DNA of 64,000 nucleotides from Scortum barcoo (taxonomy: Eukaryota; Chordata; Actinopteri; Centrarchiformes; Terapontidae): positions 6,685,759 through 6,749,758 of the forward strand of contig CM041551.1 in the NCBI GenBank assembly GCA_023238725.1, read 5' to 3'. A program made the position numbers and the translations under genes. Positions 50,115-56,000 of the stretch are shown in pieces; within the stretch, counting starts at the first letter, position 1; every line of letters starts with the position of its first letter. The notes below the pieces were generated by a model. That model did no database searches, had not been told where the DNA came from, and worked only from the letters and a program-made list of their open reading frames with translations.

Positions 50115-51127
50115 GAAATGAAAGGAAGGTGCACAATTAAAGCCTTATAAATCAAAAAGGACATTATGGTTAGTTGAACTTCAATGCAATGTTTTGATAA
50201 GCGCAGGCTATCAAGAGAAAAAATTATGAAAGAAAAGTACTGGCAAAAATATGTGCATAAATTGGCAACTAACAGCTTCAGTCTAAAAGAAATTCTGCGC
50301 TATATTGCCTTCAAAAATCATGTTAACCCAGCAGCAGTCAAGTCTTTTACAATATTTCAGATTCAGTTCATATTGCTGCATTGCATTTAGATAAAGGGCT
50401 TTGCAGGGCGTTGTGCCAGGTGTCCTGTTTGCAGTGTGGGAGGATTATGTAATGTTGTGATCCCCCCCCCCACCCCACCCCGCTCAATTTCAGAAGTGAA
50501 AAATGCCTAGTTTGTTGTTTTGATAGTTACTTTAGATTAAAATTTCCAAAAACATCAATCAGGGGAACGTAGGCTTTCATCATATGTGGAGTGCGAGGCC
50601 TGAAAAAACGATGCAGCCACAAGCCCACACGGCTGGTGCTTGACTAAGAAAAGAGTCTGGCGAGCTCATGCTGAAAGCCTCAGAGGAGGTGGCACCCTTC
50701 CAGTCAACCCTTGGGGAACAAATGTTGCCCGCGCCCACAGCAGCCTGTAGATTTCTAAGTCATAGGGAAACTAGAGACTAAATTAGGATGTTTTATTTAA
50801 ATCAAGTTCTTGTGAAAATGCTCTGAAGCGTGTGAAAGAGAAAGACGATTCTCCAACTTTAAAGGTTGTTGTGTGGGTGTCTGGAGGAGAGGAAACGTAC
50901 TCTATGAGGTCCTCCAGGTGGTTGTAGATGTCCTCGTCTTCAACACTCTCCTCTGATGGAAAGGGCCTTCAACAGGAAACAGAGAGAATTCTGCATTAGG
51001 CCTTAAAACCTAAAATAAAATGTCTTATATTTAAAAGATAATAACACTATCACTCCACTTCAACATACCTGATTCCAGTTTGTTGTGCAATCGGTGTGTG
51101 GGAAAGCTTAGCTAGTGCGTCCATAAC
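7244..51127 (-). CDS. vav3: vav3, Rho/Rac guanine nucleotide exchange factor, 3' 25 coding exons (5' end outside window)
   Basis: VAV proteins are cytoplasmic signalling GEFs that load GTP on Rac/Rho/Cdc42 downstream of tyrosine kinases at antigen, growth-factor and integrin receptors. The sequence shows 25 minus-strand exons with GT/AG borders and compatible phases. They encode, in order: the end of CH, the acidic tyrosine region, DH, PH, C1, SH3, SH2 and SH3. The C-terminal SH3 matches VAV3 rather than VAV1 or VAV2 (VVKIYTK, ANGWWRGEVNGR, VGWFPSTYVEE). Total coding length is 2191 nt, about 729 codons plus stop once one extra base is set aside; the human protein is about 847 residues, so roughly 105-118 N-terminal residues are missing upstream of 51127. 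Exons are numbered 3-27 below on the assumption that the 27-exon human structure is kept. One exon (29314-29406) contains an apparent one-base insertion. Whether this is the a or b teleost paralogue cannot be decided here. Confidence 0.95.
7289..8553 (-). other. vav3: vav3 intron 26
   Basis: About 1.27 kb. Contains (TG)n(GA)n at 7448-7472 and (CA)n at 7876-7892 and 7979-7997. Nothing else is recognised. Confidence 0.8.
8554..8708 (-). CDS. vav3: vav3 exon 26: C-terminal SH3 domain
   Basis: With one base from exon 25 it reads MFTPKVIGVAIARYDFSSQR, then DTRELSLQEGDVVKIYTKSG and ANGWWRGEVNGR. Human VAV3 has VAIARYDFCARDMRELSLLKG and YTKMSANGWWRGEVNGR; VVKIYTK is diagnostic of VAV3 against VAV1 and VAV2. 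The ALYDY-like RYDF strand and the GWW are intact. The RT loop is one residue longer than in human (SSQRDT against CARDM). Acceptor ctctag/TGT, donor AGG/gtaagc. Confidence 0.96.
8709..16295 (-). other. vav3: vav3 intron 25, largest complete intron in the window
   Basis: About 7.6 kb. Contains an imperfect tandem repeat at about 12515-12760, a GA-repeat at 10688-10711, (TG)n at 10119-10134 and several T tracts. No coding exon is recognised inside it; phases of the flanking exons (1 out, 1 in) join directly. Confidence 0.8.
12515..12760. repeat. imperfect tandem (minisatellite-like) repeat, AGAGA-CACAAAA type
   Basis: Degenerate units of about 18-25 bp built from CAAAGAGA, GACACAAAAC and ATGCAAA recur across the stretch. 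A Lys/Arg/Thr-rich open frame (12502-12828, plus strand) is a by-product. I have seen similar AGAGACACAAAAC arrays in teleost genomes, but this is from memory. Confidence 0.6.
16296..16425 (-). CDS. vav3: vav3 exon 25: end of SH2 domain and SH2-SH3 linker
   Basis: Encodes ELIEYYKHHSLREGFRSLDT, TLQFPYREPENAAMHRV and NRSSSN plus one base. Matches human ELVEYYKHHSLKEGFRTLDT and TLQFPYKEPEHSAG, then diverges in the linker as expected. Acceptor gtgtccag/GAG preceded by a short TG tract; donor ACA/gtgagt. Phase 0 in, 1 out. If the intron is retained a stop follows within three codons. Confidence 0.93.
16426..17070 (-). other. vav3: vav3 intron 24
   Basis: About 645 bp. (CA)n at 16429-16442 is next to the exon 25 acceptor, and there is an A tract at about 16690-16703. 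Otherwise AT-rich and unremarkable. Confidence 0.8.
17071..17158 (-). CDS. vav3: vav3 exon 24: SH2 domain
   Basis: Completes Lys and encodes YNNDVKHIKILTKEGCFHIA then ENKKFKSIL; human YNNEAKHIKILTRDGFFHIA and ENRKFKSLM. Central sheet of the SH2 domain. Acceptor cccacag/GTA, donor TTA/gtgagt. Phase 2 in, 0 out. Confidence 0.94.
17159..20054 (-). other. vav3: vav3 intron 23
   Basis: About 2.9 kb. Holds a CpG-rich block with overlapping open frames (17710-18090), a candidate interspersed repeat (18160-18360), a (TC)n run near 18555-18570 and a second GC-rich stretch near 18830-19250. No exon is recognised. Confidence 0.78.
18160..18360. repeat. candidate teleost interspersed repeat with GCTTAGCTTAGC core
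   Basis: The run from GAGAAATATGCTTA through GTTAGCTTAGCTTAGC to GCTCTGTCAAT resembles a very common short interspersed repeat of teleost genomes. An inverted GCTAAGCTAA motif recurs at about 18485-18510, so the whole may be a foldback or two nested copies. Confidence 0.5.
20055..20171 (-). CDS. vav3: vav3 exon 23: SH2 domain with FLVR-type motif
   Basis: After the split Trp it encodes FAGPMERLQAEAELINRVNS, then TYLVRHRSREYTEYAISI and a split Lys. YLVRHR holds the SH2 arginine that binds phosphotyrosine. Human reads YAGAMERLQAETELINRVNS. Acceptor gttgcag/GTT, donor AAA/gtaagt, phase 2 in and 2 out. Confidence 0.95.
20172..21262 (-). other. vav3: vav3 introns 22 and 21 (flanking exon 20562-20593)
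   Basis: Introns of about 390 bp and 669 bp. The first holds a perfect 15-bp inverted repeat (20268-20302). Nothing else is recognised. Confidence 0.78.
20562..20593 (-). CDS. vav3: vav3 exon 22: SH3-SH2 linker
   Basis: A 32-nt exon encoding VKPVDYSSQS plus two bases of a Trp codon (human VPKPVDYSCQPW). Acceptor gctccag/GTC after a long T tract, donor CTG/gtacgt. Phase 0 in, 2 out. The tryptophan split across the intron begins the SH2 domain. Confidence 0.9.
21263..21328 (-). CDS. vav3: vav3 exon 21: end of first SH3 domain
   Basis: Twenty-two codons, GKILSTKEVGFFPSDAVKPC then PC; human GRNLASGEVGFFPSDAVKPCPC. GFFPSDAV is the conserved final SH3 strand and 3-10 helix. Acceptor tttcag/GGC, donor TGT/gtaagc, phase 0 at both ends. 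Confidence 0.93.
21329..23424 (-). other. vav3: vav3 intron 20
   Basis: About 2.1 kb. Contains a low-complexity AT block (21905-21997), a G run near 22275 and an A tract near 22885-22900. The section 22450-22650 is ordinary in composition and has no repeat. Confidence 0.78.
21905..21997. repeat. AT-rich low-complexity block
   Basis: Almost entirely A and T with TATAATA words. It produces a spurious hydrophobic minus-strand open frame (21808-22068). Confidence 0.85.
23425..23555 (-). CDS. vav3: vav3 exon 20: first SH3 domain
   Basis: Encodes LPKMLVIRNYYGVPSPASGP, then ALNIQTGDIIELICADLHSP and WWQ. This is the RT loop to WW strand of the N-terminal SH3. Human has LPKMQVIRNYSGTPPPALHE and a single FW in place of WW. 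Acceptor cctgcag/GTC, donor CAG/gtcaga. Phase 1 in, 0 out. In the literal frame running on from exon 17, a TGA stop falls inside this exon. Confidence 0.94.
23556..25968 (-). other. vav3: vav3 intron 19
   Basis: About 2.4 kb. (TG)n at 23899-23917 and a short CA run near 25243-25256. No exon is recognised. Confidence 0.78.
25969..25987 (-). CDS. vav3: vav3 exon 19: 19-nt microexon, C1-SH3 linker
   Basis: Reads G-K-D-R-D-P and the first base of a Gly codon completed in exon 20 (DPGLPKM; human VDPGLPKM). Acceptor ttttttcag/GGC with a strong pyrimidine tract, donor CAG/gtgaga. Phase 0 in, 1 out. The DPG/LPKM junction agreement with human supports the call despite its size. Confidence 0.85.
25988..27257 (-). 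other. vav3: vav3 intron 18
   Basis: About 1.27 kb between the two linker microexons. Holds an A tract at about 26692-26707 and the (CA)n tract at 27223-27249 close to the exon 18 donor. Confidence 0.75.
27223..27249. repeat. (CA)n microsatellite beside exon 18
   Basis: Pure CA run, extended by imperfect CA-rich sequence from about 27195. Confidence 0.95.
27258..27280 (-). CDS. vav3: vav3 exon 18: 23-nt microexon, C1-SH3 linker
   Basis: With one base carried over it reads D-P-G-S-V-R-T-Q. Acceptor ctttcag/ATC, donor CAG/gtgagc. It is placed by phase: it needs phase 1 in and gives phase 0 out, matching the next microexon. It corresponds to the poorly conserved linker after the C1 domain. A 27-bp pure (CA)n tract (27223-27249) lies eight bases from its donor. 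Confidence 0.78.
27281..29313 (-). other. vav3: vav3 intron 17
   Basis: About 2.0 kb. Holds a run of 12 G (27503-27514), several CA runs (27585-27625 and 27745-27775) and a (TA)n(TG)n tract at 29267-29296, next to the exon 17 donor. An extra linker exon, as in the longer mammalian linker, was looked for and not recognised. Confidence 0.72.
29267..29296. repeat. (TA)n(TG)n compound microsatellite beside exon 17
   Basis: TATATATA followed by pure TG, ending 17 bases from the exon 17 donor. Confidence 0.9.
29314..29406 (-). CDS. vav3: vav3 exon 17: second half of C1 zinc finger, with apparent one-base insertion
   Basis: Starts in frame with exon 16 as GIFYQGYLCSKCGLGAHKEC, supplying C-X2-C-X4-H-X2-C, then LGRFG. 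After that the literal frame gives WLWKN and loses the final zinc-ligand Cys that Vav C1 domains place seven residues after the preceding one (CLGRVDNC in human). One frame over, the last bases read CGKT and end in phase 1, which is exactly what the next exon needs (D-P-G-S). The exon is 93 nt where 92 would fit. Splice sites are ordinary (ctgcag/GGG and CAG/gtaaca), so they do not explain the shift. The disturbed stretch is 29322-29336, which on the coding strand holds a GGCTGGCT direct repeat. Confidence 0.9.
29407..30888 (-). other. vav3: vav3 intron 16
   Basis: About 1.5 kb. (GGTA)n at 29480-29496, (TG)n at 29799-29834 and 30847-30864. No exon is recognised. Confidence 0.78.
29799..29834. 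repeat. (TG)n microsatellite
   Basis: TG run with one CG interruption near 29822. Confidence 0.9.
30889..30990 (-). CDS. vav3: vav3 exon 16: first half of C1 zinc finger
   Basis: Encodes SNIRPENATNNFHEFRMHTF and ERITSCNSCHMLL plus a split Arg. The His of FHEF and the Cys pair of SCNSC have the H-X12-C-X2-C spacing of a C1 domain and supply three of its zinc ligands. Acceptor tgtttag/ATC, donor GAG/gtaaga. Phase 2 in and 2 out. A TG repeat (30847-30864) sits downstream of the donor in the intron. Confidence 0.94.
30991..34470 (-). other. vav3: vav3 intron 15
   Basis: About 3.5 kb. (TG)n at 31586-31599 and (CA)n at 34436-34458, close to the exon 15 donor. Nothing else is recognised. Confidence 0.78.
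34471..34580 (-). CDS. vav3: vav3 exon 15: end of PH domain
   Basis: Encodes WSYGFYLTHNQGQSGFEFFF, KTKELKKKWLDQFGMA and two bases of the next codon. The KKKWLDQF run is the C-terminal PH helix with its near-invariant Trp. Human: WSYGFYLIHTQGQNGLEFYC. Acceptor gttgcag/TGG, donor CAT/gtgagt. Phase 0 in, 2 out. Confidence 0.94.
35640..35960. repeat. candidate teleost interspersed repeat
   Basis: Resembles, from memory, a dispersed teleost repeat running from TTTAGCTGTTTAC and GTCTGTCTGCCATTTGG to a CACATTACAAATAG end. No terminal repeats were established. Family assignment needs a repeat library. Confidence 0.35.
38441..38459. repeat. (TG)n microsatellite beside exon 14 donor
   Basis: Pure run, (CA)n on the coding strand, ending five bases from the exon 14 boundary. 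Confidence 0.9.
38465..38597 (-). CDS. vav3: vav3 exon 14: PH domain
   Basis: Forty-four codons after the split Arg: HIFLFDAAVIVCKRRGDNYE, MKEVIDLHLFKITNNPTSDK, ENRK. Matches human HIFLFDLAVIVCKRKGDNYE closely. PH domains in Vav bind phosphoinositides and stabilise the DH domain. Acceptor cccgcag/GCA. The donor AAG/gtccta is weak at positions +3 to +6 and is followed almost at once by a (CA)n tract at 38441-38459. Confidence 0.94.
39288..39373 (-). CDS. vav3: vav3 exon 13: start of PH domain
   Basis: Encodes NQRLNNYGRPKGDGEVRVAS and VDKRAKQD plus a split Arg codon. Human has NQPVLLFGRPQGDGEIRITT, so the first beta strand differs (LNNYGRPKG against VLLFGRPQG) while the GDGE turn is kept. Acceptor gtgcag/AAT, donor CAG/gtgaga, phase 0 in, 2 out. 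Confidence 0.93.
39473..39559 (-). CDS. vav3: vav3 exon 12: end of DH, DH-PH junction
   Basis: Twenty-nine codons: DLAQYVNEVKRDNETLREID then QYQKSIENL; the human exon is DLAQYVNEVKRDNETLREIK then QFQLSIENL. This long helix links the DH and PH domains. Acceptor gtgcag/GAC, donor CTG/gtaagc, phase 0 at both ends. Intron 12 beyond it is about 99 bp. Confidence 0.95.
40620..40688 (-). CDS. vav3: vav3 exon 11: DH domain
   Basis: Twenty-three codons, ELVKHTHDATDKSNLRTALD then AMK; human ELVKHTTDPTEKANLKLALDAMK. Continues the long C-terminal DH helix. Acceptor caacag/GAG, donor AAG/gtatgt, phase 0 at both ends. Confidence 0.94.
40689..43782 (-). other. vav3: vav3 intron 10
   Basis: About 3.1 kb. 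(TG)n near 40945-40975, (CA)n at 41096-41114 and near 42140-42156, T tracts, and a candidate miniature inverted-repeat element at about 43094-43371. Confidence 0.78.
43094..43371. mobile_element. candidate non-autonomous DNA transposon (MITE-like)
   Basis: It starts CAGTGGTGGAAG and ends with GTCCACCACC, which is near-reverse-complementary to the start, and the interior is rich in ACTCAAGTAAAAGTA and ACTTGAGT words. This is the pattern of hAT-like MITEs common in fishes. The interior is degenerate, no clear target-site duplication is visible, and no transposase is present. Confidence 0.4.
43783..43878 (-). CDS. vav3: vav3 exon 10: DH domain conserved region 3
   Basis: Thirty-two codons: ECSKRANYGKFTLRDLLVV, then PMQRVLKYHLLLQ. 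The run LLVVPMQRVLKYHLLLQ is the most conserved part of Dbl-family DH domains and helps form the GTPase-binding face. Acceptor tcacag/GAA, donor CAG/gtacag. Phase 0 at both ends. The longest open frame over this exon is in a different frame, so it is easily missed by ORF calling. Confidence 0.94.
44248..44347 (-). CDS. vav3: vav3 exon 9: DH domain
   Basis: Completes the split Arg codon and encodes LLIYGKYCSHVENAIATLD, then DREDVRMKLE; human has LVIYGQYCSGVESAISSLD. Acceptor tcctag/GTT, donor GAG/gtaaga. Phase 2 in, 0 out. DH core helices. Confidence 0.93.
44617..44720 (-). CDS. vav3: vav3 exon 8: DH domain
   Basis: Encodes DLVKVHKSLLLDIQDSI and then NLYQIFITFKE plus two bases of a split Arg codon; human reads ELVKLHRNLMQEIHDSI and NLYQVFINYKER. 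Helical DH segment. Acceptor gttgcag/GAT, donor GAGAG/gtagac. Phase 0 in, 2 out. Confidence 0.93.
45246..45314 (-). CDS. vav3: vav3 exon 7: DH domain
   Basis: Twenty-three codons, HFMTPLTMYLTVAEMEKMF then VNIP. Human has YFMAPLKRFLTAAEFDSVFINIP, so this segment is noticeably more diverged than the exons on either side, with two basic residues replaced (KR to TM). Acceptor tgctgcag/CAC, donor CCG/gtaagt, phase 0 at both ends. Confidence 0.9.
47149..47250 (-). CDS. vav3: vav3 exon 6: start of DH domain
   Basis: Thirty-four codons containing TDIRSCCLTEIKQTEEKY and TETLESIEK, nearly identical to human VAV3. This is conserved region 1 of the DH domain, which contacts switch 1 of Rac/Rho. Acceptor is the end of a long (TG)n tract (gtgtgtgcag/CCG); donor AAG/gtactg. 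Phase 0 at both ends, so skipping would keep the frame but delete the first DH helix. Confidence 0.94.
47253..47289. repeat. (CA)n microsatellite at the exon 6 acceptor
   Basis: Pure CA on the plus strand, (TG)n on the coding strand, running into the acceptor AG of vav3 exon 6. Confidence 0.95.
48006..48114 (-). CDS. vav3: vav3 exon 5: acidic region, second and third regulatory tyrosines
   Basis: Encodes EKGVEDEEDLYDCVYDDED followed by GGEIYEDLMK and a proline-rich end (AIPPP). The LYDCVY and EIYEDL tyrosines match the sites phosphorylated by Src/Syk-family kinases to release autoinhibition; the EIYEDL tyrosine docks in the DH active site when unphosphorylated. Acceptor ttgcag/CGA, donor CCG/gtcagt (weaker than gtaagt). 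Ends in phase 0. The last six residues differ from human (EEAHQPK there). Confidence 0.93.
48469..48492. repeat. (TG)n microsatellite
   Basis: Pure TG run in intron 4. Confidence 0.9.
50039..50112. repeat. (TA)n microsatellite
   Basis: Nearly pure AT dinucleotides with one CTT interruption near 50051. Self-complementary, so length in the assembly may be unreliable. Confidence 0.9.
50901..50966 (-). CDS. vav3: vav3 exon 4: acidic region, first regulatory tyrosine
   Basis: Encodes PFPSEESVEDEDIYNHLEDL and the start of the LIDE motif, which is completed in the next exon. The EDEDIY tyrosine corresponds to the first acidic-region tyrosine of Vav proteins (about Y141 in human VAV3). Acceptor gttgaag/GCC, donor AGA/gtacgt. 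Phase 2 in and 2 out. Intron 3 before it is only about 102 bp. Confidence 0.92.
51069..51127 (-). CDS. vav3: vav3 exon 3: end of calponin-homology domain
   Basis: Reads VMDALAKLSHTPIAQQTGI and then two bases of a split Arg codon; human VAV3 has VIETLSRLSRTPIALATGIR at this place. Acceptor is ttgcag/GTT, donor CAG/gtatgt. It begins in phase 0 and ends in phase 2. This is the last helix of the N-terminal CH domain, which in Vav proteins folds back on the acidic and DH regions to hold the GEF inactive. It is the most 5' exon in the window. Confidence 0.9.
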
Positions 51128-51579
51128 CTGCAATGGAAATACGAGTGTGTTATTTAAATCAATAGACATTTGTGCTACAAAGCATGCATGCAGCCTGACC
51201 TCTTGTCTTGGGTCTTGGTGCTGTGGCTGCATTTCTAAAAATAAACACATGAGGGCGGCATTCTCAAACACTCCAACACTGCTGCGGACGCACCGTGCCG
51301 GTTGCTTCTGTGCAATAAAAGACACACTCTCTGCTCCATTAGCTCCACAAGAGCTAATGGAGGGCTATATGAGGGGGGAAGACTGTTGTTGCTGCTCAGA
51401 AAGAGAGACTGATTCAACACGCAGTCAACAGTTAGCAGAGCGGAGTCCCATGAACTGATCAGTAATTGATCGCGCTGTGAAGTTAACCGTGTGCTCTTGT
51501 GGGCTGATGTGATTGTTATTAGTACGACATGTAATTTCACGCTGCTGTGCTCAGTCCTGCCAGTGTCCTTGACCCTATG

Positions 51580-51611
51580 CGTGTGTGTGTGTGTGCGTGT
51601 GTGTGTGTGTT
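51580..51611. repeat. (TG)n microsatellite
   Basis: TG run with one CG interruption near 51596. Confidence 0.9.
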
Positions 51612-52620
51612 TGTAGGTGACCTGCTCGACTAATAACCACCTGCTGCATGTACGATGCAGCTTTATCATCCGAGTCGACGCTCAGCGGGGAGCTGCTGTC
51701 CATTCACGCTTTGGCAGGCTGGCAAACGACCCGCAGACCCCTTTTTGTGGGTCATCTGACATAATGGGCCGACATGCCGTTGAAAACATGCCCACGAGCT
51801 CTCGCGTTCACAGATGTAACTTAGATCCATTTGGCCTGGAGCTCTCATAGATCAATCCCGATCACACAGCTGGCCCTTCCCTTCCCCCATCAGCAACTAC
51901 AATGAACAGCACACAAAGGACAGAGAAAGACACAAACATGCTTCTGCTGACATCAGTGTACGCCAGTGGAACTAATGAGGTGACAGATCTCGTGTCAATT
52001 ATGTAAAATTACTCTTCATCCACTGTAGGGTGCTGAAGATTGATGGATTTGAAGCTGTAAGTATGAGTATTTAGTGTTTTTAATCAGAAGGGTCTCTTAT
52101 TTAAGGACTATTTAAGCAGACTAGTGTTGATCAACTGCACAAAATCAATCAACCTTGGTCCATCAGACAGAAGGTGGATGACACCGACTGCCATCCCATA
52201 TTGCTAAAGTCTAACTCAGACCAAGCCTTTTATCATCCCATACATCAGACCCATCGGAGGCAGCGGCGAATTAATAATGCCATGAAGCACACGTTCATTA
52301 GCTGTAGCTCTGATCAAAGGGAACTATTAGTCGCGAGCAGCTGAACAGTGGGAGGGTGCAGAGCTGTGTTGGTGACAGAGGTACACGGAGCTCAGCTTCG
52401 GCGGTTGATTACACTACGAGGAGGAGGAAGAAGCGCGCTGGTGTTTCAGATCTGCATCTACAATGAGAAAATATGGCAAAACGGATGGATCTGCTGTAGT
52501 AAAAACTCACTTAGCCCACAAAAAAAAATCATTTTAAGTTTTCCTGATAGAGGACGGATACTTTGTGATGGATCATCATAGATGGATGGATCAGCTCTGA
52601 GTGGTGTCTGCAGGTCCTCC

Positions 52621-52642
52621 TTTCTAACATGCATGTTAGAAA
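52621..52642. repeat. perfect 22-bp palindrome
   Basis: TTTCTAACATG followed directly by its reverse complement. Confidence 0.85.
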
Positions 52643-52999
52643 CCCTGCATGTGGCCCAAGAGGCAAAATCCAGGCCATAACTATTATTATTATTACTAAT
52701 ATATTGTATTATTTCTGTTTGTTGCCTTAAGTTATGTCACTTGAGTCAGCATTGATTGATTGAGTTTACAAGAGCCCTGCAGCCCACTCCTCATGCCCGC
52801 TTCAGGTTAGAAGCTTGAGGCAACATCAGCCACTACTACTGCAGCACAACACCCCCAAAACTCTGATCTGTTGGTGGTGCACTGTGGGTAATGTAGGCAT
52901 ACCTTATCTTATCCTGAGCATGACGGCCGGACAGTGATTGGACAACGTTCAGAGAGATATTAGTTGGAAAATCGGGGAGACAACCCCCTCCCTACCCTA

Positions 53000-53028
53000 C
53001 ACCCACACACACACACACACACACACAC
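53000..53028. repeat. (CA)n microsatellite
   Basis: CA run following a C-rich stretch. Confidence 0.9.
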
Positions 53029-56000
53029 CCAAAGTAGAAATCATGCCCTTAAAGATCTGTGTGCCACTTCAAGTACGATTCATTTTTCACTTATTTAGGT
53101 TTGTTTTTTACATTAAACTTCCAAACCTAAAACAAAACTAACGGCTCATTTAGAATTATTCAACATACAGTTTGTGCTTAGGAATTCATGTTGTGTTAAA
53201 CAACGCAAGCGAATGTTGACGTCAGTGTTGCAATCTCAACACTGACACAGGAGCGCAGTGACAGTGACACGCTTGTGAGAGCGTCCTCTAAAAAACTCAA
53301 AGAGAATCCTCCTCGTTCCACTTATTAATCCTCACACAGCTATCAGGCCAAGATGATAAGAGTTGTCTCTCCAATAATGAATGAAGGGCACGACATCCGG
53401 AGGCCAGTTGGCAGGTACAGCGTGTCCAAAAGCTGAAGATCCACTACGTGCTGAACAGAGCTTTGGAGGCTTTCCAGTTTTAGCTGGCAGGCGGTTTTTG
53501 GGGGATCGAGGCGTGTGCTGTTGTGCTTTTTGGCTTCACCGAATACATGAGTCACACACATTCGCAACAAAACTGACCATCTGTACACAGCCAAGAGGAG
53601 TTTCTGAGGGCTCACGAGTATTACAGCTGTCAGCGGTCGCACCACTAATAAAAAAAAAAAAAAAAATGTTAAGAAAACATCCACAAAGGAAATGAGAAGT
53701 TTAAATTCAACAGGCAATATGTTTAATTTTACCTTCAGTAAGCAAAGCAGAAATATAGATGATTACTACTGTTCTTAGAGCTGCATTATGTAAGACTTAA
53801 AAATACATCATGATTCAGTTGTCACAAGGACCCCAGTGCAAGACTGGTACAGTATGTGTTCTTTAACATTGAGAAATCGTGTCAGGGGCCAATCTAATGC
53901 TGAAACTGCAAAAAGCTTCCCCGTACAGTGAGACAGCGACAAGAGCTCAAAATCAAAAAAGCTCAAAGGGTCATGCGTTAGATTTGTTGAGTGTGCGTGC
54001 AGATAAAGCAGTGTTCGCAGGCTCAGCGGCCGTGCAGCAAACGTGCGGCGGTGCAGGTGAGCCGGCCCTCTGATGGAGGTTATTAAACCTGCCCTGTCTG
54101 ACCACGGCTGCACCGCTGGATCTAATGATTCACACCGCAACAATTAAAGCAGGATGAGGGATGTGTCTGCCCGGATGAAAGGGAGATGAGTGGACAGTTT
54201 GTGTTTGTTTGTAAAAGGTGTGCGTTGTGTGTGTGCGTGTGTGCGTGTGTGCAGGTGCATGTCAGTAGCAATCTGCTTTCAGTGAATTCGCTCACGCATT
54301 GATAGACACTCCATGTTAAAGTCAAAAACTGCTGTTTAGTTTTATATCAGCGTAATTTCAGAGCTTGGCAAGTGGAAACAGCTTAGGCACAGTAATTACA
54401 CTGTAGAATACTTAAACTCTCCACTGCTGTCCCAGATAATGTACTGTACATGAAATGTTCATTCATGCTTAATTTTGAAATCAATGAGCAGACACTCTCA
54501 CACTACAATGCCAGCGATTGGATTTTAAATGAGGCTGCATCAAACATGGATGACGTCGACTGGTTTCATGCAAAGATCAATGTTGGCCTCATATATCCGT
54601 CCATGCAGAGCAGCTGGAAAATGTTATGCCGGAGCAGCAAACAAAGCCAGTTTCTTATATCTGTTACTGACATGCAGACCCACTGCTCACCTGCTCTTTA
54701 TTTATTCAGCAGCGTCCTTCGCCATTTCTCACAATAGAGGGCACCTTTCGAGAAAACGGCCGATGCATTTTAGATGTACATCGTGCCAGCTGCTTTATTG
54801 GTTTCACACACTACCCAGTGCGCTGTCCCAGTTTTCTGCACTCGGCTTTCACTCCTCCTTTCTGCGGCTCTTTTCCTTTCCCTTTTTTCTTTAAATCTCT
54901 GATTACCGTCTAAAAATAGAGAGCAGTTAGGTAATCCAGTTGATAATAATTATTTTGTTTTGTTTTGTTTGTTTGTTTCCAAATCCAAAAACACTTTTTT
55001 CCTGTTTAGACGTTGTAATTGAGGTCATCTAATCACTCACAGATTCAGATTCATTTAGTGCCCAAAATGGTTTCACAAATTGGTTCACTTGAAATGAAAC
55101 GAACCACCAAAATGACAGAGAAGCATTTTGTTAGGGTGGTTTTGTGAGCTCTAAATCAAAACTAATATGGTAATTTAGAAATATAATCCTGCCTAATTTG
55201 TCAAAAAATAACTAAATTTTGATTAAAGCTGTAGCCAACAATCACTCAATAAAGAAGATTTTGTTTCATAGGCCAGGTTACACTGCAGCTTGATATCAAG
55301 TCACACCACTTTACATGTAAACTATGTGACTTCCCATCATGCACCATGTCAGCTAAACTATATTGCGTCTCTCCACATACATTTAAAAAAAAAAAACATT
55401 CACATCAAAGCAACCCATGATTACCTAACTGAGACTGACCAGGGATCAGCTGTTTGCTTTAGGGTTTTTCTCACCACCACATATGAGATAAACCAAAAGA
55501 GAAACACTGTGGGTGGTGGAGGAGGGAGGATGGTTGACCACACCAAACAAGCAGGTGCAAAAACACCTTCAGCTCCTGTTACCATCATCTGCAGCCCCCA
55601 CTGGCCGTTATTTCAGGGGATTTTCCCACCTGACGGCTACAGAGGGGTTATTTCAAAGACTGCAGTACTTCCTGTCTCAGGGAGTCCTCACACTTAGCGT
55701 GTTGTGTTTGGAATGGTCTTTCCTGCTTTAGGTTTCTGCACAAATACGTAAGGCTACCTCTAAGAGCATGAGCTTGAGGGTGTTCAATGTCATTTTGTTA
55801 ACACTGAAAGGAAGTCTGTGCTGCACCACCAAACTTACCATTTGCTAATATACTGTAATTTTATTAATACCTTTAAAAGATTACAGGGAACTATAATAGT
55901 GTGTCGGGGTTGAAAATAGCATCTGCAAATGTTTTTTTTGTTTTTTTTTTATCGCAAATGTACATCAGTCAAAAGAATTTTTTTTCCAAAATGTTCAGTA

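Larger units (their letters stand above)
48115..50900 (-). other. vav3: vav3 intron 4
   Basis: About 2.8 kb. (TG)n at 48469-48492, a long (TA)n tract at 50039-50112 and a C run near 50461-50471. No exon is recognised. Confidence 0.78.

Noticed and set aside
51235..51669. 144-codon minus-strand open frame, the longest in the window
   Set aside because: Crosses a (TG)n repeat read as HTHTHT, has no domain, and contains no CH-domain sequence.
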